From Amycolatopsis orientalis DSM 43388 (GTDB lineage Bacteria; Actinomycetota; Actinomycetes; Mycobacteriales; Pseudonocardiaceae), in contig NZ_ASXG01000021.1 in the NCBI RefSeq assembly GCF_000411975.1, positions 1 through 64,000 on the forward strand: 64,000 bases of DNA. The letters are read 5' to 3'. The position numbers and the translations under genes are program-made. How positions within the stretch are numbered: position 1 is the first letter of the stretch; each line of letters begins with the position of its first letter. The notes beneath the pieces were generated by a model. The model worked only from the letters and a program-made list of their open reading frames with translations. It did not search any database and was not told where the DNA came from. This document shows, in pieces, positions 42,441 to 51,932 of this stretch.

Positions 42441-42764
42441 TCAGATCTGCGTCTCCGGCAAGTCCACCTCAATCTCCTCAAGCGCCCCGCCTAACGTGAG
42501 CTGGCACCCCAGCCGGCTCCGTTCCCCGTCTCTCTCCGCCGCGGTGCACTCCAGCATCTCGTCTTCCTCCTCCGACAGCGGCGGCAACACAGACAGATAC
42601 GGCGCGCGGACGTACACGTGGCAAGTCGCGCACATCGCTTGCCCACCGCATTCGCCGACGATCCCGTCGACCCCGTTCTCCACGGCAGCGCGCATCACGT
42701 TGCTGCCGTCCTTCGCGACGACCGTGCTGGCGGCGCCGTCGTAGTGGAAAGTGACCTTGGGCAT
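42441..42764 (-). CDS. 2Fe-2S ferredoxin
   Basis: 107 residues, adrenodoxin/putidaredoxin-like: C39, C45, C48 and C87 in the C-x5-C-x2-C...C pattern, with the acidic LPPLSEEEDEMLE helix for partner docking. Lies 13 bp after the P450 stop and is co-transcribed, so it is the P450 electron donor. Actinomycete P450s more often pair with 3Fe-4S ferredoxins. No ferredoxin reductase is adjacent. Confidence 0.92.
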   Translation of the reverse strand: MPKVTFHYDGAASTVVAKDGSNVMRAAVENGVDGIVGECGGQAMCATCHVYVRAPYLSVLPPLSEEEDEMLECTAAERDGERSRLGCQLTLGGALEEIEVDLPETQI

Positions 42765-42777
42765 CCGAAGCTCCTCG

Positions 42778-43968
42778 TCAGTTCCAGTGCACGGGCAGGC
42801 TCAACACCCCGCGGAAGACCCAGCCGCCGACCGTCGCGGGATGGACCGGATCCGGGCGCAGTTCTGGGAACTCGGCGAACAGGCGCGGCAACGCCACCCG
42901 GACCACCGACGTCCTCGCGACCCAGGCGCCGGCGCAGAAGTGGTTGCCGCCGCCGAAGGCGAGATGCGGTTTGCGGGGCCGGTCGATGTCGTAGGACTCC
43001 GGGTCGGCGAACACCGCCGGATCACGGTTCGCCGCGCCGACCACGACGCCGAGCCGGGTGCCGCGCGGAATCGCCACTCCGGCCACCTCGGTGTCCCGCG
43101 TCGTCTGCCGCGGGTACATGCCGATCGGCGCGATCCAGCGGATCGATTCCTCGAAGGCGTCCTGCCAACGGTCCTGTTCCCGCACCGCGGCCAGTTGATC
43201 GGGGTGGGTCAGCAATGCCCACGCGGTGGTCGCGAGTGCGTCCCGTGGCTCGTTGAGGCCGCCGCCGATGGTCATCTTCACGTTGGCCCGCAAGGCTTCC
43301 AGCGGCATCCCGGAAGCTCCGAGGGCGGACAACAGGGAGCCGTCGGGCTGGTCGCGCAACACCGGCAGCATTTCGTCCACTGCCTCGTCGACCTCGCGGG
43401 ACGAACGCTCCGCAGCGGCCCACACTTGCGGATCATCGGCGTAGTTTCCGGTGCCGTCGATGAGGGTTTGCGACCAGCGCTGCAAATCCTCCGGGGCGGC
43501 GTTGGCGAAACCGAGAACATCCCGAAGGTTTTCCGCGGCGTACGGCGCGGCGAACTCGGCCACCAGGTCCGCGCCGGGGCCCGCCGCACGCAACCGTTCC
43601 GCGCAGGTGCGGTAGTTGCGTTCGAAGACCGCTTCCCACTGTTGCTTGATCGCTTTCGGCCGGAGTACGCCGCCGTAAGCCTTCCGGTCCGTCGCGTGTT
43701 CGGGATCGTCCTTGCGCAGCATGCTGTGCCCCATGGACCGCTTCATCAGCGACTGGTCCTCGTCGGCGGAAAAGCGTTCCTGGTCCACCTCGATCTCGTG
43801 GCAGGCTTCGTAGCCCACGACCAGGCAACGGCCGACCGCCGGAATCCAGTGGACGGGCGAGAGTTCGCGCAATCGCCGGTAGATCGGGTACGGATCGGCG
43901 TAGAGGGCGGGGATCTCCACCCACTCCGCGGTCGGGATCTCCTGGGCCGTCGTGCTGTCGGTTGTCAT
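42778..43968 (-). CDS. cytochrome P450 with unusual I-helix
   Basis: 396 residues from the ATG at 43968 (GAGGAGG 6 nt upstream). Heme loop FGGGNHFCAG with Cys 345; E-x-x-R in FEESIRW. The I-helix reads GGGLNEPRD (235-243), so the usual acid-Thr pair is Glu-Pro. GcoA-type aromatic O-demethylases also have Glu-Pro here. Paired with a 2Fe-2S ferredoxin and divergent from a LysR regulator; an aromatic ether or small aromatic substrate is plausible but not shown. Confidence 0.9.
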   Translation of the reverse strand: MTTDSTTAQEIPTAEWVEIPALYADPYPIYRRLRELSPVHWIPAVGRCLVVGYEACHEIEVDQERFSADEDQSLMKRSMGHSMLRKDDPEHATDRKAYGGVLRPKAIKQQWEAVFERNYRTCAERLRAAGPGADLVAEFAAPYAAENLRDVLGFANAAPEDLQRWSQTLIDGTGNYADDPQVWAAAERSSREVDEAVDEMLPVLRDQPDGSLLSALGASGMPLEALRANVKMTIGGGLNEPRDALATTAWALLTHPDQLAAVREQDRWQDAFEESIRWIAPIGMYPRQTTRDTEVAGVAIPRGTRLGVVVGAANRDPAVFADPESYDIDRPRKPHLAFGGGNHFCAGAWVARTSVVRVALPRLFAEFPELRPDPVHPATVGGWVFRGVLSLPVHWN

Positions 43969-44023
43969 CTCGACCTCCTCGCCGATCAGCGTGATCCAGC
44001 CCACCACCGCAGGTAAAGTTCAA

Positions 44024-44058
44024 ATAACCTGCCAATAACCACAGCAGAGGTTGGTTAT
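44024..44058. promoter_or_regulatory. LysR-type binding region
   Basis: ATAACC occurs at 44024-44029 and 44035-44040 (11 bp, one helical turn apart), and the inverse GGTTAT at 44053-44058 overlaps the lysR start. The layout between divergent lysR and P450 genes fits recognition and activation half sites. Confidence 0.55.
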
Positions 44059-44977
44059 GCCTCGCTACACCCTGCGCCAGCTCGAGTACTTCGCCGCCGT
44101 CGCGGAGGCGAAATCGATCTCGTCGGCAGCCGCCGCCCTGCACGTCACGCCGACCGCGGTGGCCTCCGCGCTCACCGAACTGGAACGCGTGCTGCGCAGC
44201 CAGCTCGTGGTCCGCCGCAAGGCCCACGGCATCACGCTCACGCCGACCGGCCAGCACCTGCGGAGACGGATCGCCGCGCTGCTGCGCGAGGCCGACGAGC
44301 TCGAACGGTCGGCCGCGGGCGGCGACGGCGAACTCGCCGGGCCGCTGGTGCTGGGCTGCTATTCGACGGTGGCCCCGACAGTGGTCCCGATCCTGATGAA
44401 ATGGGTCCGCGACCACCACCCGCGCGTGGACCTGTCCGTCGTCACCGGCAATCAGGCCGAACTGCCGCACCGGCTTCTCGCCGGCGGACTGGACCTGGCG
44501 ATCGGCTACGACATCGCCTTGCCCGACGGCCTGCATTCCGTGCGGCTCTACAGCGCGCCGCCGTATGCGCTGCTGCCCGCCGGACACCGGCTGGCGGACC
44601 GCGAGACCGTGTCCGTCGCCGAACTGGCCGACGAACCCATGATCATGCTCGATCTGCCGCCCGCCGCGAAGCACACCCGGATGCTGTTCGAGCGAGCCGG
44701 CACCGAGCCCCGGGTGGAGCAGCGGACCACCGATTTCGAGCTGACCCGCTCGCTCGTCGCGCGCGGCTTCGGCTATTCGGTGCTGATCCAGCGCCCCACG
44801 GTGAACCGGTCCTACGAGGACCTGCCGCTCGCGTTGTGCGAGATCACGCCGGCGGACCCGGTCGCGAACGTGCTGATGATGTGGCCCCGCGAGGTCCGGC
44901 TCAACGATCGCGCCGCGGCGCTGGCCGCCTTCGCCACCCGCAACGCCGAGCTGCTGGACCCGCGCCGCCGCGGCTGA
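44057..44977 (+). CDS. LysR-family transcriptional regulator
   Basis: 306 residues: HTH 4-62 (LRQLEYFAAVAEAKSISSAAAALHVTPTAVASALTELE pattern) and a substrate-binding periplasmic-like domain (about 90-300). ATG 44057 follows AGAGG by 6 nt. Divergent from the P450/ferredoxin pair, which it most likely activates. Confidence 0.92.
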   Translation: MPRYTLRQLEYFAAVAEAKSISSAAAALHVTPTAVASALTELERVLRSQLVVRRKAHGITLTPTGQHLRRRIAALLREADELERSAAGGDGELAGPLVLGCYSTVAPTVVPILMKWVRDHHPRVDLSVVTGNQAELPHRLLAGGLDLAIGYDIALPDGLHSVRLYSAPPYALLPAGHRLADRETVSVAELADEPMIMLDLPPAAKHTRMLFERAGTEPRVEQRTTDFELTRSLVARGFGYSVLIQRPTVNRSYEDLPLALCEITPADPVANVLMMWPREVRLNDRAAALAAFATRNAELLDPRRRG

Positions 44978-45129
44978 ATCCTGCGGGCGGAGTGCAGTGC
45001 TGTGCGCGCCCGGACAAGCGAGGCACCCGCTTCGCTGGCGAGAATCAGCACGCGGCGTCCGTGCGCGGCTTCCGCCCGCCGTTTACCTTCTTAAGCAGGC
45101 CATTCGACACTGAAGTCGGAGGAGGATCC

Positions 45130-46155
45130 ATGGCAACCCCGGCGACCAGGAAACGGAGCGCCACCCTCCTGCCGCCGGTCGCGTTCGCGACCGAATCCGC
45201 GCTTGCCTGGCAGCGCGTGGTGTCGTCCTCGTTCGTGCCGCTGATGGTCGACGACCTCAGCGACGGCCAGTTCGCGGGCACCATCCGCGGCCGCGTCCTC
45301 GACGACGTGTTCTTCTCGCGGCTGCGCGTCACCCCGCACGAGGTGCACCGGACCCAGGCGCTCATCGACGTGTCCCGCCGGCTGTTCTACAAGATCACCT
45401 TGATGATCGAAGGCACCGGCGAGCTGGTGCAGGACAATCGCACCGCGCTGATGCTGCCCGGCAGCATCAGCGTGTACGACACCGCGCGCCCCTACGACCT
45501 GCGCTTCGCCAGTCCCGTCGACACCGTCGTGATCATGTTCCCGCGCGACCTGGTCAGCCCGAGCCCGGACCAGATCAAGACGATCACCGCGATCTCGCTG
45601 GGCCCGGAGGAATCGCTGACCCGGCTCGTCACGCCGTTGCTCACCGAGATCTCGCACGATTTCGCGTCCCTGGAAGGCCCCGCGGCCGCACGCGTGGTGC
45701 ACACCGCGGTGGACTTGATTTCCGCGCTGCTGAGCACCGCCGCGCTGGCGCGCACCACCGAAGGCGACCGCGAACATTTGTCCTTGATGCTGTGCATCCG
45801 GGAGTACATTCTGGACCACCTCGGCGACAGCGACCTGAATCCGGACCGCATCGCCCGCGCGGTGTTCATTTCCACCCGGCATTTGCACGGATTGTTCCAG
45901 CACCAGGGGACCACCGTGTCGGCCTGGATCCGGGAGCGGCGCATCGAGGCGATCCGCCGGGAACTGAGCGATCCGCTGCACGCGCACCGGGCCATCGCGG
46001 AAATCGCCGCGGCCTGGGGATACCCGGAGGCCTCGCATTTCTCCCGCACGTTCCGGCAGCAAGTCGGCATGGCGCCGAGCGCGTTTCGCCGCGCCTCGCT
46101 GGAAAACGCGCGGCGCGGCGAAAGGCGGCGGGGTCAGGCCTCGGCGACCGGGTAG
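45130..46155 (+). CDS. AraC-family transcriptional activator
   Basis: 341 residues: N-terminal AraC-binding-like domain (about 25-200) and C-terminal double HTH (about 225-325) with NPDRIARAVFISTRHLHGLFQ and EIAAAWGYPEASHFSRTFRQQVGMAPSAFRR. GGAGGAGG precedes the ATG. Related to the NphR/FeaR-type activators of aromatic hydroxylases. Its 3' end overlaps the convergent EthD gene by 22 bp, so it probably controls the flavoprotein operon there. Confidence 0.92.
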   Translation: MATPATRKRSATLLPPVAFATESALAWQRVVSSSFVPLMVDDLSDGQFAGTIRGRVLDDVFFSRLRVTPHEVHRTQALIDVSRRLFYKITLMIEGTGELVQDNRTALMLPGSISVYDTARPYDLRFASPVDTVVIMFPRDLVSPSPDQIKTITAISLGPEESLTRLVTPLLTEISHDFASLEGPAAARVVHTAVDLISALLSTAALARTTEGDREHLSLMLCIREYILDHLGDSDLNPDRIARAVFISTRHLHGLFQHQGTTVSAWIRERRIEAIRRELSDPLHAHRAIAEIAAAWGYPEASHFSRTFRQQVGMAPSAFRRASLENARRGERRRGQASATG

Positions 46156-46439
46156 TCGAGCACGAGCGCGCCGCCGGTGGCGTAGTTCGGCACGTCCTCG
46201 CGGACCGCGACGCCCTGCGGGGAAGCCATCGCCGCGGCATAGGCGTCCGCGTCGGCGAATTCCGCTTCGAACACCGCGAAATACGGGCTTTCCGGTTCAG
46301 CGTGCACCCGCAGGCTGTATCGCCAGCCGAGCAGCCCCGGCAATTGCCGGACCAAGGGCAGATGCTGATTTTCGTAATGGGCGGAAAAGGCCGCGGGGTC
46401 CACCGGAGGCGGGTAGAGGACGAGGAGTTTGTGCATCAT
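46134..46439 (-). CDS. EthD-like/dimeric alpha-beta barrel protein
   Basis: 101 residues: LLVLYPPPVDPAAFSAHYENQHLPLVRQLPGL is the EthD-domain signature (H in YENQHLPL). Small partner or isomerase in oxygenase operons. ATGATG start overlaps the stop of the flavoprotein gene by 4 bp, so the two are translationally coupled. Confidence 0.85.
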   Translation of the reverse strand: MMHKLLVLYPPPVDPAAFSAHYENQHLPLVRQLPGLLGWRYSLRVHAEPESPYFAVFEAEFADADAYAAAMASPQGVAVREDVPNYATGGALVLDYPVAEA

Positions 46440-47695
46440 TCTCCCTTGAGCTCGGTGGGATCGGCTCCGATCGCGGCGTGCCGGGCGATCGCCGCGGCGA
46501 CCCGTTCCGGAGTGGCGAGCATATCTCCGTTGCGGTGCGGATAGCTGAAATTCTCCGTGAACTCGTCGCACAGCGTCCGCATTCCGGACATCGCGCCGAG
46601 GAGTTCCTGGACGTGCGGCGGAGTCGGCGTGGCGATCATCGTGTTGACCCACGTGCTCAGCCCGTCGACCCGTTCACGGCGGCGCAGCGCGACTTTCTGC
46701 GCGAAGCGCTCGTCGACCACGCCGTCCTCGATCACCGCGTCCGCGGTCACCTGTGCTTCGAAGGACGCGGAGTTGGCACCCTGTCCGGTGATCGGGTCGA
46801 CCGTGGAATGCGCGTCGCCGAGTGCCAGCACCACGGTTCCGTCGTCGAGCAGCCGGTAGTCCTCCCGCACCACCGGCCGGACCGCGCCCTGCAGGATGTC
46901 TCCGGGACGCATCAGCCGGAACCGGGACTGGTCGATGCGTTCGTAGACGGTCGGATGGTGTTGTTTGAGTTTCTCCAGCATCAGCAGGCGATAGGCCTCG
47001 GGATCGTCGGATTCCCGTTGCGTCATCAGCACTTCCAGGTCGCCGCCGGGCACGTTCTCGCACAGCAGCGCGCTCGCCCAGCCGTCGAACGTCGTGATCG
47101 GCAGGTCGAGCAGTTCGCCGTGGCCGGGCGAGATGCTCATGGTCACCGCGCGCGGATCGGTCTGCGCGACGCCGTCCCAGAACCCGACCGCCAGATGCCG
47201 TTGCGGCTTCGCGTACGGGGAAATCTCCGGTCGTTCCCCGAAATACTCGGCGAACGACCGCTTCCCGGCCGCCACCACGATCAGGTCGTGCCGGCGCGCG
47301 AGCTGCTCGAAATCGCCCGGCTCGACCGCGCGCTGCTCGATCGTCCCGCCCCGGTCCTCGTACTCGGCCATCAGCCGCGGCAGGTAGATCCGGTAGTCCA
47401 GCACGCGCGAGGGACGCAGGAAATCGCCGCGGAAGACCGGCGGCCCGTCCGGCACGTTGAGGTGGTGGAAGTGCACCTGGTAGCCGTATTCCTCGGCGGG
47501 CCAGAAGTTGACCCCCATCGCGCTCTCCCGCGCGATCGTCGGCGCGTGGTGCGAGACGCTGTTCTGCGGGCGCCCCGCCGCCACCTGCTCGGCGGTCTGG
47601 TTCGAGTAGATCCGGGTGGGGATCCCGGCCTGCTGGAGCAGGAGCGCGAGGTGCAGGCCCGCGGTGCCGGCTCCGATGATCCCGATGTCTGGCAT
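46436..47695 (-). CDS. styrene/indole monooxygenase-like FAD oxygenase (StyA type)
   Basis: 419 residues. N-terminal FAD-binding GIIGAGTAGLHLALLLQQ (5-22), HHAPTIAR and a late LALGDAHSTVDPITGQGAN (about 305-323). This group E flavoprotein uses FADH2 from a separate reductase to epoxidise styrene or indole, giving styrene oxide or indoxyl/indigo. GAGGAG precedes the ATG. A flavin reductase gene is divergent 310 bp away. Place next to an iac-like cluster makes an indole-related substrate attractive but unproved. Confidence 0.87.
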   Translation of the reverse strand: MPDIGIIGAGTAGLHLALLLQQAGIPTRIYSNQTAEQVAAGRPQNSVSHHAPTIARESAMGVNFWPAEEYGYQVHFHHLNVPDGPPVFRGDFLRPSRVLDYRIYLPRLMAEYEDRGGTIEQRAVEPGDFEQLARRHDLIVVAAGKRSFAEYFGERPEISPYAKPQRHLAVGFWDGVAQTDPRAVTMSISPGHGELLDLPITTFDGWASALLCENVPGGDLEVLMTQRESDDPEAYRLLMLEKLKQHHPTVYERIDQSRFRLMRPGDILQGAVRPVVREDYRLLDDGTVVLALGDAHSTVDPITGQGANSASFEAQVTADAVIEDGVVDERFAQKVALRRRERVDGLSTWVNTMIATPTPPHVQELLGAMSGMRTLCDEFTENFSYPHRNGDMLATPERVAAAIARHAAIGADPTELKGE

Positions 47696-48005
47696 CTGCG
47701 TCTCCTCGTTGAGGCGTGCGACGTGCCGACAGCGCGGTCGGCCCGGTCATGGTGACCCGGCGCGCGGACCGGCGGTAGCGCGCGGCGCCGCTGTTCGCTG
47801 TGGTTCCAGAACCGTTGCGCTGGGTGTCAACTCGGCGGAGACCGCGAATGGCCAAGGCGCGCAGGAGTCTGTGCAATCCCCGCACAGCGCATGGTTTGCC
47901 TGGTCAGGCCGTTGCCGCGGGTTTCTGGCAGTTCCTACCGTCGTCCGCACTCGCCTGGCCCGCACGGCGGCCGGCCCCGACGACGTGACACAGGAGCGTT
48001 CGGAG
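47696..48005. other. 310-bp divergent control region (flavoprotein/reductase)
   Basis: Between the StyA-like and flavin reductase genes. It holds one clear inverted repeat (47869-47887) and no coding sequence I would support. Confidence 0.6.
47869..47887. promoter_or_regulatory. inverted repeat in the divergent region
   Basis: CTGTGC-AATCCCC-GCACAG is a perfect 6-bp inverted repeat with a 7-bp spacer, midway between the flavoprotein and reductase starts; candidate site for the AraC-type activator. Confidence 0.4.
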
Positions 48006-48503
48006 ATGACCGTGACCAACGACTTCCCCCGGCTTCCCGCGCAGTTCCGCGGCTGTCTCGGCCGGTTCGCGACCGGTGTCGCCGTGGTGACCTTCGATGG
48101 CGTCGACGACACCGGCGCGGCGAAGCGGCACGGGCTCACGGTGAACTCCTTCACCTCGGTTTCCCTGGATCCGCCGCTCGTGCTGGTCGCGATCCAGCGT
48201 TCGGTCCGGGCGCACGCCCTGCTCGCCGGAAGGCCGTTCACCGTGAACGTGCTCGGCGCCGAACAACGCGCGGTGGCGTTGCACTTCGCGGGCAAGCCGG
48301 CGGTGGAGCCGGAATGGGTGGAAGGCGAATACGCCCCTCGGCTGGCGAATACCGCGGCGTGGTTCGAATGCACCCCGTGGAAGGAATACGACGGCGGCGA
48401 CCACACGCTGTTCGTCGGCGCGGTGGAACGCTTCAGCCAGCGGGACGGCGCCTGCCTCGGCTTCGTGGACGGTTCGTTCGTGACCATCGACAGCGCTCGA
48501 TAG
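48006..48503 (+). CDS. flavin reductase
   Basis: 165 residues of the flavin-reductase-like FMN-binding family: FATGVAVVTFDG, GLTVNSFTSVSLDPPLVLVAI and FTVNVLGAEQRAVALHFAGK. Probably the StyB-like partner delivering reduced flavin to the divergent flavoprotein. GGAG lies close to the ATG. Confidence 0.87.
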   Translation: MTVTNDFPRLPAQFRGCLGRFATGVAVVTFDGVDDTGAAKRHGLTVNSFTSVSLDPPLVLVAIQRSVRAHALLAGRPFTVNVLGAEQRAVALHFAGKPAVEPEWVEGEYAPRLANTAAWFECTPWKEYDGGDHTLFVGAVERFSQRDGACLGFVDGSFVTIDSAR

Positions 48504-48579
48504 CCCCGGCCCGGCCCGTGCCCGAAAGCCCGGACGCCCCGCCGCCCGGATACACTTCCCGGTGCCTGGTACAGGCGAC

Positions 48580-48652
48580 GCCGGCATAGCTCAGTTGGTA
48601 GAGCAACCGCCTTGTAAGCGGTAGGTCAGGGGTTCAAGTCCCCTTGCCGGCT
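48580..48652 (+). tRNA. tRNA-Thr (anticodon TGT)
   Basis: Acceptor stem GCCGGCA/TGCCGGC, D-loop AGCTCAGTTGGTAGAGC, anticodon stem ACCGC/GCGGT with loop CTTGTAA (anticodon TGT, reads ACA), T-arm GGGGTTCAAGTCCCC, discriminator T. CCA is encoded at 48653-48655. Confidence 0.97.
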
Positions 48653-48849
48653 CCACGCGGTTACCCCCTCCCTTATCCGCACCGCCCACGGCGTGCGATC
48701 CGTTCCCAAAACCCCAGGTCGAAGCCGGATTTTGGCAAGATCGACGAGAGTGCGGCACGATCGTGCCCAGGTGTGTCGGACACCACTGCAACAGCTGGGG
48801 CGGCGCGGCCGATGGTCCCCGGGAACGAGCGAGGAGGTGGGGATCGATC

Positions 48850-50355
48850 ATGAAGATCAACGAGCGTGCCGGCCAGGGGGCAGCGCGCAGACGGTGGCCG
48901 ATTCTCGAGCCCCCGCAGCCGCGGTCGAACCAGCGGCACCGGCCCAATCTCTTGCGCCGCCGCGCTTGGCACATTCTCGAGGCGCCGACGGCCGAACAGC
49001 CCGCCGTCGAGTCCGAGGAGGCGATCGGGCCCAAGCCGCCGGACGACGCGACCGTCAACTTCGTTCTGGACCTCACCCTGCGGATCGGCGAAGTGCAGAT
49101 GGCCAGCGGCGCCGGGGCCTCCGACGTCACCGCTACCATCCTCGCGCTCACGTCCGCGCTCGGGCTGCCGCACTGCGAGGTCGACGTCATCTTCACGTCG
49201 ATCACCGTCACCTGTCACCGCGGCACCGACCTCGCGCCGGTGACCGCGTTGCGAGTGGTCCGTTCGCGCAGCCTCGACTACACCCGGCTGACCGAGACCG
49301 AGGCGCTCGTGCGCCAGATCGTCCGCGGCCGCACCGGAGCCGAGGAAGCCGTCACCGAACTGGACCGGATCACGTCCGCGCCGCACCCGTACGCGCGCTG
49401 GACCGCGACCGCGGCCTGGGGCGGGCTGGCCGGGTTCATCACGCTGCTGCTCGGCGGCGGCCTGGACATCGCGCTCGTCGCGCTGGTCATCTCCGCCGCG
49501 GTCGACCGGATCGGCAGGCTGCTCAACAAGGTCAACCTGCCGTTCTTCTTCCAGCAGGTGGTCGGCGGGCTGTTCGCGACGCTGTCGGCGATGATCATCG
49601 TCAGCAGCAACATCCTCACCACCGACCGGCCGACGCTGGTGGTCGCCGCGGCGGTCACCGTGCTGCTGTCCGGGCTCTCCACGGTTTCCGCGGTGCAGGA
49701 CGGGATCACCGGGTATTACGTCACCGCGTCCGGCCGCACGATGGAAACCGCGTTGATGAGTGCCGGGCTGATCGCGGGCGTCGTGCTCGCGCTGCGGATC
49801 GCGGTGATGCTCGAACTGCCGCGCACCCCGTTGCCCGACGTTCCGGCCTCGACCGCGCAGCACCTGCCGATCATCGTCGTCGGCGGGGCCGGCGCGGCCG
49901 CCTGCTTCGCGCTCGCGTCGTACTCGAAACTGCGCGCGATGCTCGTCGCCGCGGCGGCCGGGGCGATCGGGGCGCTCGTGTACGGCGCGCTGATCATCGC
50001 GCAGCTGGACGCGGTAAGTGCTTCGGCGATCGCGGCGACGCTGGTCGGGTTCTGCGGCGGTGTGATGGCCCGGCGGCTGAAGGTTACCCCGCTCGTGGTC
50101 GCCGTGTCCGGGATCACTCCGCTGCTCCCCGGCCTCTCCACCTATCGTGGTCTATACCAATTAGCGGTTTCGCCAGGCGGGAACATCTCGACCCTGATGA
50201 CCGCGGTCGCCATCGGGCTCGCCCTCGCGGCGGGCGTTGTACTGGGCGAATACCTCGCCCAGCCGGTCCGCACCGGGCTCGGCAGGCTCGAGCGCAGGCT
50301 GTCCGGGCCCCGGCTCGCCGGGCCGATGGAACCGACCGAACGGCGTTTGGAGTAA
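48850..50355 (+). CDS. thrE: threonine/serine exporter ThrE family protein
   Basis: 501 residues: cytoplasmic N-terminal ThrE domain (about 60-200, with GASDVTATILALTSALGLPHCEVDVIFTSI) and about ten membrane helices from residue 205 onward. Full-length single-chain ThrE as in Corynebacterium. AGGAGG lies about 12 nt before the ATG at 48850. It exports Thr/Ser. Adjacent to tRNA-Thr, most likely coincidental. Confidence 0.9.
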   Translation: MKINERAGQGAARRRWPILEPPQPRSNQRHRPNLLRRRAWHILEAPTAEQPAVESEEAIGPKPPDDATVNFVLDLTLRIGEVQMASGAGASDVTATILALTSALGLPHCEVDVIFTSITVTCHRGTDLAPVTALRVVRSRSLDYTRLTETEALVRQIVRGRTGAEEAVTELDRITSAPHPYARWTATAAWGGLAGFITLLLGGGLDIALVALVISAAVDRIGRLLNKVNLPFFFQQVVGGLFATLSAMIIVSSNILTTDRPTLVVAAAVTVLLSGLSTVSAVQDGITGYYVTASGRTMETALMSAGLIAGVVLALRIAVMLELPRTPLPDVPASTAQHLPIIVVGGAGAAACFALASYSKLRAMLVAAAAGAIGALVYGALIIAQLDAVSASAIAATLVGFCGGVMARRLKVTPLVVAVSGITPLLPGLSTYRGLYQLAVSPGGNISTLMTAVAIGLALAAGVVLGEYLAQPVRTGLGRLERRLSGPRLAGPMEPTERRLE

Positions 50356-50439
50356 CTGGCTGAACACCTGCCGGTCACTCCGCGCGCGCTAGGGTTTCTC
50401 TTGGGGCCGCGACCCGCCGATGACGAGGGAGCAGCTGGA

Positions 50440-51891
50440 GTGACTGACGCGATCGCCGACCGGAACAGCGCACCGTCCGCGGATTTCGTCGTGGTGGCCA
50501 ACCGGCTGCCCGTCGACCTCGAACGGACCGCGGACGGGGGACAACGCTGGACCGCGAGTCCCGGCGGACTGGTCTCGGCGCTCGAGCCGTTCCTGCGGTC
50601 CCGCAAGGGCGCGTGGGTCGGCTGGCCGGGCGTGCCGGACGTCGAGGTGGACGAGTTCGACGACGACGGGCTCGTCCTGCACCCGGTGTCGCTCACCTCG
50701 GCCGAGGTCCGCGACTACTACGAGGGCTTCTCCAACGCCACGCTCTGGCCGCTGTACCACGACGTCGTCGCCCGGCCGGTCTTCGACCGGTCGTGGTGGG
50801 ACAGCTACGTGAAGGTCAACCGCCGGTTCGCCGAGGCCAGCGCCGCCGTCGCGGCGCACGGGGCGACCGTGTGGATCCAGGACTACCAGCTGCAGCTGGT
50901 GCCCCGGATGCTCCGCGAACTGCGTCCTGACCTGCGGATCGGGTTCTTCCTGCACATCCCGTTCCCGCCGGTCGAGCTGTTCATGCAGCTCCCGTGGCGC
51001 GCGGAGATCGTGCGCGGCCTGATCGGCGCGGACCTGATCGGCTTCCACCGGCCCGGCGGCGCGCAGAACTTCCTGTGGCTGGCCCGGCAGCTGGTCGGCC
51101 TCGAACCGACCCGCGGCGCGGTCGGCGTCCGGTCCCGGCCGGGCATGGTGCAGGTCGGCGACCGCACCGTGCGCGTCGGCGCGTTCCCGATCTCGATCGA
51201 CGCGACCGGGCTCGACTCGCTCGCCCGCAGCAAGGGCGTCGCGGAACGCGCCAAGCAGATCCGCCGCGACCTCGGCAACCCGAAAGCGGTCCTGCTCGGC
51301 GTCGACCGGCTCGACTACACCAAGGGCATCGACCTGCGGCTGCAGGCCCTGCACGAGCTGCTGCACGAGGGCCGCCTCGAACCGGACGACGTCACGTTCG
51401 TGCAGCTGGCCACCCCGAGCCGCGAGCGCGTCGAGCACTACCAGCGGATGCGCGGCGAGATCGAGCAGATGGTCGGCCGGATCAACGGCGAGTTCTCCCG
51501 AGTCGGCCACCCGGTCGTGCACTATTTGCACCAATCCGTGAACCGCACCGAGCTGGCCGCCTTCTTCTCCGCGGCCGACGTCATGGTGGTGACTCCGCTG
51601 CGCGACGGGATGAATCTCGTCTGCAAGGAGTACGTCGCGTGCCGGCCGGATCTCGGCGGCGCGCTGGTGCTCAGCGAGTTCGCCGGCGCGGCGGCCGAAC
51701 TGACCAGCGCTTTCCTGGTCAACCCGCACGACCTGGACGGGGTGAAGAACGCGTTGGAGGCTGCCATTACGCTCGACCCCGCCGAGGGCCGACGCAGGAT
51801 GCGCGCCATGCGTCGCCAGGTCCTCACCCACGACGTCGACCGGTGGGCGCGTTCGTTCCTCCAGGCGCTGGGTGCCGAACCGGCCGACTGA
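50440..51891 (+). CDS. otsA: alpha,alpha-trehalose-phosphate synthase
   Basis: 483 residues, GT20 family. [11 protein letters not shown] (about 17-27) for UDP-glucose binding, [32 protein letters not shown] and [15 protein letters not shown] with the catalytic-site residues. Makes trehalose-6-phosphate from nucleotide-glucose and glucose-6-phosphate. GTG start at 50440. Followed 41 bp later by the phosphatase fusion. Confidence 0.95.
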   Translation: MTDAIADRNSAPSADFVVVANRLPVDLERTADGGQRWTASPGGLVSALEPFLRSRKGAWVGWPGVPDVEVDEFDDDGLVLHPVSLTSAEVRDYYEGFSNATLWPLYHDVVARPVFDRSWWDSYVKVNRRFAEASAAVAAHGATVWIQDYQLQLVPRMLRELRPDLRIGFFLHIPFPPVELFMQLPWRAEIVRGLIGADLIGFHRPGGAQNFLWLARQLVGLEPTRGAVGVRSRPGMVQVGDRTVRVGAFPISIDATGLDSLARSKGVAERAKQIRRDLGNPKAVLLGVDRLDYTKGIDLRLQALHELLHEGRLEPDDVTFVQLATPSRERVEHYQRMRGEIEQMVGRINGEFSRVGHPVVHYLHQSVNRTELAAFFSAADVMVVTPLRDGMNLVCKEYVACRPDLGGALVLSEFAGAAAELTSAFLVNPHDLDGVKNALEAAITLDPAEGRRRMRAMRRQVLTHDVDRWARSFLQALGAEPAD

Positions 51892-51932
51892 CCCCCTCCC
51901 CCGTACCGCGCTGGACCTCCTGAGGAGGAGTG

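Noticed and set aside
48580-50355. Functional link of tRNA-Thr and the threonine exporter
   Set aside because: Separated by about 200 bp with a separate ribosome site; adjacency is probably chance.
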